This document shows positions 57,546 to 64,000 of a DNA stretch of 64,000 nucleotides, one piece after another (within the stretch, counting starts at the first letter, position 1; every line of letters starts with the position of its first letter). Source of the stretch: an uncultured Clostridium sp. (GTDB lineage: Bacteria > Bacillota > Clostridia > TANB77 > CAG-508); contig USDL01000002.1 of the NCBI GenBank assembly GCA_900553365.1, forward strand, positions 1 to 64,000, given 5' to 3'. Under the pieces are notes generated by a model, which saw only the letters and a program-made list of their open reading frames with translations, did not search any database and was not told where the DNA came from. A program made the position numbers and the translations under genes.

Positions 57546-57845
57546 TTATTCTTCTACTTTTGATTCTGTCTCTACAGTTTTATCTGATTCTGGTCCTTCT
57601 ACTTTTGTTTCTGTAGTTTCTCCCTCTGTTTCAACAACTTCCTCTTTTTTATTTTTTCCTTTTGTTGATTTAGTAGGTGTTTTATCTTCTACATATTCTG
57701 CTGATATAACTCTTCCCACTTTTGCATCATTTAGTTGTTTTAATCTTTCCTCTGTTACTACTAAAACAGCATCTTTTTTTACTTCTGCTAACTTATTTGT
57801 TTTATCTAAAAATGGTACTTCTACCTTAAAATTATATTTAATCAT
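57546..57845 (-). CDS. Small acidic phage protein after the capsid
   Basis: 99 residues from ATG 57845 (GGAGG eight bases upstream). A short beta-rich N-terminal domain (KYNFKVEVPFLDKTNKLAEV, ALVVTEERLKQLNDAKVG) and a long Glu/Lys/Thr-rich disordered tail. Such proteins often follow the major capsid gene; function unknown, perhaps head decoration. Confidence 0.6.
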   Translation of the reverse strand: MIKYNFKVEVPFLDKTNKLAEVKKDAVLVVTEERLKQLNDAKVGRVISAEYVEDKTPTKSTKGKNKKEEVVETEGETTETKVEGPESDKTVETESKVEE

Positions 57846-57895
57846 TTTTGTTTCCTCCATTTATAAAATATTTAGCAGCCTCTCGGCTGCTTTTA

Positions 57896-59170
57896 TTACA
57901 CTTGTGGTGTTTCTTGTGTTCCCTTTTCTCCTCCATCTGCTTTAGTTGATGTAGCTTTCTTCTTTAATAACACTACACTTTGAGTGCTTGACATTTTACC
58001 ATCGCCAATTAAAGTAGCTTTTGTAATCCATTGGTCTAAATCCTCATCAAAGTATCTCTTTATTACTATTTCCATATTTGAATTAAATAGATAATCTGAT
58101 AAATCACAAATTACTCCAAATACTGTTCCTGCTTCTGCTGTATCAAAAGATGGTAAATAATCATCTTCTACTAGGATAGCTTCTTTTCCAAGAACTTTTG
58201 TTGTTTCTTCTCCATTTAGTCCATAATTCACTCTTCCTACAGGTTGTCCATTAGAATCTACCATACCTTCAATGTAATTAGTAAAGTCTGAATCATTTAA
58301 TATGAATGAGATTCTTTTCTTGTAACTTGCAGGAACAGCTTTTTTAGCTTTAATCCATCCTCTATATGTTCTTATTTCCTCTTCTGTTAATTCAACAACC
58401 TTTACATTTTCGTGTTTTGTAATTCCTAAAGGTTGTTTATTTCCTGTTCCATTTAAAACTGCTTGTTCTAATGCAACAATCATTGCCTCTTTCATTGCAT
58501 CAACTAGACTATCTTCAAAAACTTCTAATGTTGTTGTATCAACTTCAAGGCTAATAGCAACTCTACATTGTAATTTATGATATAGGAATGATACATTTGA
58601 ATTTACAGGATATTTTTGTTTATCTGCAACTGTATTCTCTCCTACCCATGTTGCTTTTGGTTTTAATGTAGCAACTGGTATAGAAATTCCACCTTTTACA
58701 TTAGATTTTGTTATTCTTGCCCAGATTTGTCCATATTCTTTTAGTTCCTTAATTACTCTTTTCATAATAGTGTTTGGAACTACTGCTGATGCATCTGTTG
58801 TAAGAGTTATTGCATCTGCTCTTTTTTCTGGAATTTTACCAGTTAATATGTATTCCATAAAAGCTGTTCTTTTTTCTAATTCTGTGTTGTCAATTTTTCT
58901 TGCTTCTAATCCCGCACTTCTTCCTGGTAAGTAAGATGCAACTGGATTAAAAGCTGCTTTGCTTCTAATTTCCATTTGTTTAATTACTGATTTTCTTGAT
59001 TCTTCTAATTTTGCTTTTTCTTCATTTAGTTTGTCTACTTCTTCCTCAATTTCTTTTAATCTTTCTTCTTTTTCCTCTTTTGTAGCTTCATCGCTCTTTT
59101 CTTTTAATTGCTCATTTATTTTAGCAATTTCATCCTCTAATTCTTTTACTTTTTTTTCTAATTCTTCCAT
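57896..59170 (-). CDS. Major capsid protein (HK97 fold)
   Basis: 424 residues. An N-terminal coiled-coil delta domain (about 1-75) serves as built-in scaffold and is expected to be removed by the protease; then the HK97 fold with ADAITLTTDASAVVPNTIMK, ARITKSNVKGGISIPVATLK, and VALEQAVLNGTGNKQPLGIT. The start follows the protease gene's end after one base. Confidence 0.93.
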   Translation of the reverse strand: MEELEKKVKELEDEIAKINEQLKEKSDEATKEEKEERLKEIEEEVDKLNEEKAKLEESRKSVIKQMEIRSKAAFNPVASYLPGRSAGLEARKIDNTELEKRTAFMEYILTGKIPEKRADAITLTTDASAVVPNTIMKRVIKELKEYGQIWARITKSNVKGGISIPVATLKPKATWVGENTVADKQKYPVNSNVSFLYHKLQCRVAISLEVDTTTLEVFEDSLVDAMKEAMIVALEQAVLNGTGNKQPLGITKHENVKVVELTEEEIRTYRGWIKAKKAVPASYKKRISFILNDSDFTNYIEGMVDSNGQPVGRVNYGLNGEETTKVLGKEAILVEDDYLPSFDTAEAGTVFGVICDLSDYLFNSNMEIVIKRYFDEDLDQWITKATLIGDGKMSSTQSVVLLKKKATSTKADGGEKGTQETPQV

Positions 59171-59171
59171 G

Positions 59172-59840
59172 TTAATTTCCTCCTAAATTTATTTTTGTTT
59201 TTATTGAAATTCGCCTTTTGCGAATTTCTAGTTGTTTATTTGCTCTAGCATTATCCAATGCCTTTTTCTCGTTATCCAACGATAATAAAGCTCGAGCATA
59301 TATAGTAGTATCTTCGTAAGCAGGATAATTTACCGCACTTACTTCGATAACCTTACTAACTTTTTTAATTATTCTTGTAGGCATTTCTTGGTCCACATCT
59401 TTCCACTCTTCATCTGCCACCTCAAACATATAACTCATTCCAGTTATATCTCCTCTTCTTATAGCAGAATTTAATGCTTTTGCTTCTGTATTGTTTTCTA
59501 TGTCTATACTTGCTCTCATTTTTAACCCTATTGTATCTGGTTGTAAAAATAGTGTATTATTGGCATTATTTCTTCTACTTCTTGCAAGTGGTATTCTGTT
59601 AGTATCATGGTTATAATATAAAGCAACATCATCAAAGTCTGTTCCTTCAAAAGCTCCTTGTTCTATTATCTCCTTGAACATTCCTGCAATGATTGTCTCC
59701 GAATTATAAACTGCTGCATAACCTTCCAATGTAGCTTCTGAACCATTATTTTGTTGTTCATTGTCTATATTTTCTAAATTTTGAACTTGCCTTCTTTCAA
59801 CTTTTTCCTTAACATATTTTTGTTGTTTGTCCATCTCCAT
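59172..59840 (-). CDS. Prohead protease (S78 type)
   Basis: 222 residues. HK97 protease pattern: LEGYAAVYNSETIIAGMFKE, FDDVALYYNHDTNRIPLARS with the catalytic His, and EVSAVNYPAYEDT with the Ser. Start 59840 or 59834 (both ATG near AAGGAGG). Overlaps portal by 32 bases. Confidence 0.9.
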   Translation of the reverse strand: MEMDKQQKYVKEKVERRQVQNLENIDNEQQNNGSEATLEGYAAVYNSETIIAGMFKEIIEQGAFEGTDFDDVALYYNHDTNRIPLARSRRNNANNTLFLQPDTIGLKMRASIDIENNTEAKALNSAIRRGDITGMSYMFEVADEEWKDVDQEMPTRIIKKVSKVIEVSAVNYPAYEDTTIYARALLSLDNEKKALDNARANKQLEIRKRRISIKTKINLGGN

Positions 59841-61077
59841 TTTCCTCCTTAACCATACTTTTAGATTTATTTAATTGATATTCGTTTGCAATTCTAGCAT
59901 CTATGTGATTTAAACTTAAAATTCTAGTATCTCCACCCTCTTCTGCAGGTGGCATACCTAACAAATTTAATGCATCATCTAATCTAAATACCATTAGAGG
60001 CATTAACTCTTTTATTGCATTTACTTTTGTAGCCCAACTTGCATATTGTAATCTACTAGAATAAAATTCTACTTGATTTCCCATATCTTGCTCTCGTTCT
60101 GTAAAAAGTCTAGCTGTAAAACCTTGACTTGCCATAATTGAAATAGGTTCTATTCTACTTTCATAAAAGCTGTTAAATTCCTCTTCACTATAATTATTAT
60201 TAAAAATCGGTATAGATACACCATATTTATTTAAAACCTTATTTTGTATAAAATCTAATGTATCCTTGTCAATTATCTTTGGGTCTATTTTTAAATCTAT
60301 ATACTCGCCTTTTAAATCCATTGGCAATATTCCAGATTTGCTATGTGTTATTTTGTTTTCAAATTCTTCTATTTGACTTTTTTGGTCATCATCTGTTAAT
60401 ACTGTATTTATTTTTAAAATTCCTCTAATTTGAAAACTAGATTCTATTCCTTTTGCAATGCCTTCTATCATTGTTTGATTAGTCTGTAGAGTTTTTAGTA
60501 AGTCTTTGTTATCATCATCTCCCATAAACTCATTTACTCCAAAAAATTGCCTTAAATGAATTACTTTATAGTATGGCATTTCTGCAGTATATCCATTTGC
60601 AAAATAAAATTTTATATACATATCCCCATATTGATTTTCCAATAAATCTACTTGCATAGGTCTTAATGGATATAGCCCTTTTATAACTCCATCTTCATAC
60701 AAAGGATAAATAAAAACATTGCTGTCTAATAAAAGCAATGTTACTACTTTATATATAAACTCTGATGTAGTCATAAATGGATTTGGCATACATTTTAATA
60801 GTTTTTCTAATGGACTTTTAACTACTGTTTGCTTCCCTGTTTCATTATCTACTCTAATATGTTTTGGTTGCAGTTTTGAGCAATGTGTTGCTACTCTATC
60901 AATACATATCTTTACTAAATCGGAGGCATATACATTGTTTCCAAAGCTAGAGAATATTGGCATTTCTCCATTTAGCATCTTGTAATATTTAGTTTCCATC
61001 TTTTTTTGTTTTTCTTTTTCTATATTCCTTCCAAATACAGAATGAAACATATCTCTTATGTTTATATTCTTTTTCAC
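59809..61077 (-). CDS. Portal protein (HK97 type)
   Basis: 422 residues with VYASDLVKICIDRVATHCSK, PNPFMTTSEFIYKVVTLLLL, and FTARLFTEREQDMGNQVEFY, typical of HK97-family portals. A four-base overlap with the large terminase gene. Confidence 0.93.
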   Translation of the reverse strand: MKKNINIRDMFHSVFGRNIEKEKQKKMETKYYKMLNGEMPIFSSFGNNVYASDLVKICIDRVATHCSKLQPKHIRVDNETGKQTVVKSPLEKLLKCMPNPFMTTSEFIYKVVTLLLLDSNVFIYPLYEDGVIKGLYPLRPMQVDLLENQYGDMYIKFYFANGYTAEMPYYKVIHLRQFFGVNEFMGDDDNKDLLKTLQTNQTMIEGIAKGIESSFQIRGILKINTVLTDDDQKSQIEEFENKITHSKSGILPMDLKGEYIDLKIDPKIIDKDTLDFIQNKVLNKYGVSIPIFNNNYSEEEFNSFYESRIEPISIMASQGFTARLFTEREQDMGNQVEFYSSRLQYASWATKVNAIKELMPLMVFRLDDALNLLGMPPAEEGGDTRILSLNHIDARIANEYQLNKSKSMVKEENGDGQTTKIC

Positions 61078-62714
61078 TTTACTACCTCCATATATTCATT
61101 TCTATGGGCATATAATACTGCATAAACAATAATTAGACTAACTGCCCCATCTATTCTTATATATTTTTGTGAATTTAATTTAACTGGTGCTATTAGTCCA
61201 TTATCATCAACCTTTATCTCTGTATTTCCTAAACACCATTTTAAAATTGGCGAATTATTGTAGTTTACTAATTTTGCTCTCAAATCTGCCTCTAAAATTT
61301 TCATTGGATTAGATAAAACCTCTTTTTTCTGTAAGATTGTTTCCATATCGAACCCTACATCTTTCATCTCATCCACCCAATATTTTGCGGACCACTTATC
61401 ATAGCCTATATACATTGGTCTTATGTGATATGTTTTAAACATATCAACAAACCATTTTGTAACTTTCTTATAGTCATTCTCCCATCCTTCGCTAATTTCC
61501 ATCAATCCCATTCTTGCCCATTCATTATATGGAACTTTATCTTCCCTTACTCTTTTTTCTAATTGTTCTTTTGGCATAAAATACTTTTGAATAATATATT
61601 TTCTTCTATCGCCTTTTTTCATAATTAGCAATGTTGCACATGTTAAGTCTGTTGTATCTGATAAATCGACTCCTCCAAGAGCAACACTATTTTCTAGTAA
61701 TTTCATATCGAATGTATTTGGATTTATTATTTCTGCTTCTTCTAGCCATGCATTGCTGCTATTTTGTTTTATGTTAAAATCTTTGCATAGCATCTTTATT
61801 CTGTTTCCTCTATCATTTTGAGATTTTAATATTTCTTTTTCTATATAACTTACTTTTTTTATTGTTCCTAGACTTGGATTTGATTTTTGCCATGTTTTTT
61901 TGTCTCTCCATATTTCTGTTTCATTGTCCTGTGTAAATAATAATGCTAATATACTTTCATCTTCTATCTCTCCATTAAGGACTTTTCTAACATATTTTAA
62001 TTTTTTATCTAGGAATCCATCTGGAATAAATCCTTCTGTCGTTATACCAAATAATAAAGGTTCATCTTTTGTTGATTGACTTCTTTTGATTGCATCTTCT
62101 ACATCATCGGTTTTCATTTCGTGTTCCTCATCAATGCAACCAACTTCTATATTATATCCATCTTTGTTTTTAGTTTGTCCACTTAATTTTTTTACTTTAT
62201 TTTTATTCTTTTTATGCTGTATTCTCCTCATGCTCATAAATACCCTTTTTTCTAGTTTCGGGCTTTGTGAAATCATGTTTTGCATTTCTTCAAACACTAT
62301 AGATGCTTGGTCTGTTGTATTTGATGCACATACAACATCCGTTCCACCTTTTCCACAAAAGAACTCTGCCAATAGAATTGCTGCGATAAGTGTTGTTTTT
62401 CCATTTTTTCTAGCAATTAACAATAATACTTCTCTAAATCTTCTGAATCCTGTTTCTGTATATTTAAAAGAGTATGCAGCTTCTATCATAGCCTTTTCCC
62501 AAAGTTCTAGTTTAAAAGGTTTTCCATAAAAAGGAGATTTAGTATGTTTACAATAATGCTCAATAAAATATATTCTTTTATCTGCATCTTTAGTTTCATA
62601 AACATATTTGGGATTTTTTAAATCTTGCATTAGTCTATTAAGAGCTGTTTTTATTTCTATCCCTGCAACTATCTCTCCACTTTGAATTTTATTGTAATAT
62701 TCTTCTAACCACAT
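61074..62714 (-). CDS. Terminase large subunit
   Basis: 546 residues. ATPase domain with the Walker A variant (ARKNGKTTLIAAILL, about 100), Walker B with catalytic Glu (VGCIDEEHEM, about 190), and a C-terminal RNase H-like nuclease (ALGGVDLSDTTDLTCATLLI, FGIGYDKWSAKYW-like stretch YIGYDKWSAKYWVDEM). Cuts and packages phage DNA. Confidence 0.93.
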   Translation of the reverse strand: MWLEEYYNKIQSGEIVAGIEIKTALNRLMQDLKNPKYVYETKDADKRIYFIEHYCKHTKSPFYGKPFKLELWEKAMIEAAYSFKYTETGFRRFREVLLLIARKNGKTTLIAAILLAEFFCGKGGTDVVCASNTTDQASIVFEEMQNMISQSPKLEKRVFMSMRRIQHKKNKNKVKKLSGQTKNKDGYNIEVGCIDEEHEMKTDDVEDAIKRSQSTKDEPLLFGITTEGFIPDGFLDKKLKYVRKVLNGEIEDESILALLFTQDNETEIWRDKKTWQKSNPSLGTIKKVSYIEKEILKSQNDRGNRIKMLCKDFNIKQNSSNAWLEEAEIINPNTFDMKLLENSVALGGVDLSDTTDLTCATLLIMKKGDRRKYIIQKYFMPKEQLEKRVREDKVPYNEWARMGLMEISEGWENDYKKVTKWFVDMFKTYHIRPMYIGYDKWSAKYWVDEMKDVGFDMETILQKKEVLSNPMKILEADLRAKLVNYNNSPILKWCLGNTEIKVDDNGLIAPVKLNSQKYIRIDGAVSLIIVYAVLYAHRNEYMEVVK

Positions 62715-62723
62715 TTAGATTCC

Positions 62724-63062
62724 TCATTCAAACATTTTTTCAAACTCATCGAAATCATCTTCTGCATCAATTACATTCTTTTCTAAAATGCCATTTAGTG
62801 TCTTTACTAATACTGCATGAGTATTAAGATATTTATTATATAGTTTTGCACTCTCTGTTATTAGCTGATGCGATGGATTTTTACTACTAACTATTACCGA
62901 TTTATTCTTTTCTATGTTTTGGTATAACTCAAATAGCTCTCCTGTAAGGTTTGCTGTCTGTTCTATAGTGCTTTCTGCCAATTTTCTTTTATTTTCCTCG
63001 ACATTTTCAAATATTTTATTTAATTTATCCTTTTCTTTCTGGATTACTTCTTTTTTATCCAT
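62724..63062 (-). CDS. Terminase small subunit (P27-like)
   Basis: 112 residues, helical; SSKNPSHQLITESAKLYNKY and LNTHAVLVKTLNGIL are the P27-type small terminase pattern, and it sits nine bases before the large subunit gene. Recognises the packaging site. Confidence 0.8.
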   Translation of the reverse strand: MDKKEVIQKEKDKLNKIFENVEENKRKLAESTIEQTANLTGELFELYQNIEKNKSVIVSSKNPSHQLITESAKLYNKYLNTHAVLVKTLNGILEKNVIDAEDDFDEFEKMFE

Positions 63063-63109
63063 TTTTCAAAATTCCTTTCCAAAAATGAAAATTTTTCGGT
63101 TGCATTTTT

Positions 63110-63165
63110 TAGAGGTCCCCCCTCGGTCCTTGGGGGTTTTGATATTTCTTTTTTTGTGGGGGGAT
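63110..63165. other. GC-rich candidate packaging (cos) region
   Basis: Between the HNH gene and the terminase: a CCCCCC...GGGGG inverted pair (63117-63122 with 63131-63135) and a further GGGGGG run (63158-63163) in otherwise AT-rich DNA. GC-rich hairpins between HNH and terminase genes are common at cos sites. No overhang can be deduced. Confidence 0.45.
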
Positions 63166-63837
63166 TTATTTTTCTACGATTATTCCTCTTTCTACATCAT
63201 CCCACCATTTATTTATGTAATTTATAAACTCTATAGGTCTTTCTCCTATCCTTTCAATACATTCTTCCTTTGTTGCATCTATATATATTGGCTCTGCCCC
63301 AAGGTCTTGTATAGTCTTATCCCTTGTGTATTTATCTGCAAATCCACCTATTACCCAAGCATTGAGCCAATCTCCTTTTCTCACTTTTATGTTGTCTAAT
63401 ATGATTTCTCTTATAGCAAACATATTCTTTAGTAAACTATCTGGATGCACATATCTAGGTTGTAAGCTTATACATTCCCATATATTATCTACATCTAATA
63501 CTAAATCTCCTTTTAACATATGATTTTTTACATATGTAGTTTTCCCAGATAAAGGGCTTCCCCATATTAAAAATACCTTTTGCTCTTCTGGCTTTGTATT
63601 TGGTAGCCATCTGCCATGTCTCTTATTATGGCATTGATGACATAGTGCAATTAGATTCTTTGGATTTAAAGATATAGTATAATCGTTTACATTCTCTAAT
63701 GTTAAGAATATTATGTGATGCACTTCTTCTGCTAATGCTCCACAATCTCCGCAAGTATTATCCGCATCGGTCAATACTTGTTCTCTTACACATTGCCATT
63801 CATCACAATTATAAAATGCTTTTAAACTTTTCCACAT
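63166..63837 (-). CDS. HNH endonuclease fused to a P-loop kinase-like domain
   Basis: 223 residues from ATG 63837 (AAGGA nine bases upstream; an earlier ATG at 63846 lacks spacing). N-terminal HNH nuclease (about 10-85) with zinc cysteines CGDC and CHQC, the catalytic HHI and the final His. Then a P-loop domain (about 90-223) with Walker A GSPLSGKTTYVK and a nucleotide-kinase-like lid (KEECIERIGERPIEFINYIN). HNH proteins beside terminases assist cos cleavage; the kinase fusion is unusual. Confidence 0.82.
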   Translation of the reverse strand: MWKSLKAFYNCDEWQCVREQVLTDADNTCGDCGALAEEVHHIIFLTLENVNDYTISLNPKNLIALCHQCHNKRHGRWLPNTKPEEQKVFLIWGSPLSGKTTYVKNHMLKGDLVLDVDNIWECISLQPRYVHPDSLLKNMFAIREIILDNIKVRKGDWLNAWVIGGFADKYTRDKTIQDLGAEPIYIDATKEECIERIGERPIEFINYINKWWDDVERGIIVEK

Positions 63838-63839
63838 AT

Positions 63840-64000
63840 TTACCATTCCTTAAACTTTGCTGTTTCTTTGTCTAGTTTTAATCGTTCTTGTTGTATTGCA
63901 ATATTTTGAGGATTCTCTGCCCATCTATCTTTTGCTCTATTCTTTAGATAAAAGCACATAGCCCCTGTGTCTGGTGGTTTGAATTTCTGTACCTCAATTA
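63840..64000 (-). CDS. Phage terminase-small-subunit-like protein, C-terminal part
   Basis: The last 52 residues of a gene entering from the right. The end includes PPDTGAMCFYLKNRAKDRWA and the tail KLDKETAKFKEW, a pattern seen at the C-terminus of some small-terminase/HTH packaging proteins. Only the tail is visible, so the assignment is tentative. Confidence 0.45.
   Translation of the reverse strand, partial: IEVQKFKPPDTGAMCFYLKNRAKDRWAENPQNIAIQQERLKLDKETAKFKEW

Overview
The window is AT-rich chromosomal DNA of a Bacillota (Clostridia-like) bacterium carrying most of a tailed-phage prophage at its right end. The placement rests on an MraZ-RsmH-FtsL-SpoVD cluster, an Asp23/AmaP/DUF2273 cluster, a SleB-type cortex hydrolase and a PASTA-bearing SpoVD (both spore-associated), AddA rather than RecB, and strong AGGAGG ribosome binding sites. 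No species is claimed.

Layout. 1-950: start of lysS and a small toxin-antitoxin pair. 1.0-5.0 kb (+): tsaE, tsaB, rimI and a Lon-like protease. 5.0-14.0 kb (-): mreB, a SleB-like hydrolase, xseB, a membrane-anchored protein, xseA, nusB, the Asp23 cluster, pheT and pheS. 14.2-14.6 kb: a foreign-looking orphan gene. 14.7-19.0 kb (-): the mra division cluster with MraZ operator repeats. 19.1-19.35 kb: a folded tRNA-like element beside tRNA-Leu. 19.4-28.8 kb (-): murD, a CinA-domain gene, fmt, def, priA, addA. 28.8-30.7 kb: a small membrane protein and a pilin-like surface protein with a long folded leader. 31.1-42.3 kb: holA, ruvC, a glycogen-debranching enzyme, yvcK, murB, an Smr gene (+), a HlyD-like adaptor, miaA, mutL and a second pilin-like gene. 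42.4 kb (+): tRNA-Gly. 42.5-64 kb: prophage with lysis, receptor binding, tail, head and packaging genes on the minus strand, plus a diversity-generating retroelement (DGR) that rewrites the C-terminus of a tail-tip protein.

Main result. Eight genes are interrupted by +1 frameshifts at ten places, and all ten are the same event: an in-frame CGG codon where deleting the C restores the frame and puts a Gly codon (GGN) at the position where glycine is expected. This affects tsaB, mreB, xseA (twice), priA (twice), the debranching enzyme, the HlyD-like gene, the DGR reverse transcriptase and the DGR target. Elsewhere I found only one in-frame CGG codon, in the foreign-looking orphan gene, although CGG occurs out of frame in coding sequence roughly 90 times by hand count. 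In the DGR, the template's AAY diversification codons line up with the shifted frame, which is independent evidence that this frame is expressed. The window's tRNA-Gly has anticodon UCC followed by G37 instead of the usual A37; UCCG is complementary to CGGA, and the anticodon stem carries a mismatch. I propose that this lineage does not read CGG as arginine but reads CGGN as a four-base glycine codon or an obligatory +1 shift site. This is inference from sequence and needs resequencing, peptides and a tRNA census.

The prophage also has a classical -1 slippery site in its tail-chaperone gene, an HNH-kinase fusion next to the packaging genes, and repeated 12-mers beside the tRNA-Gly that may be attachment-site arm sequences.
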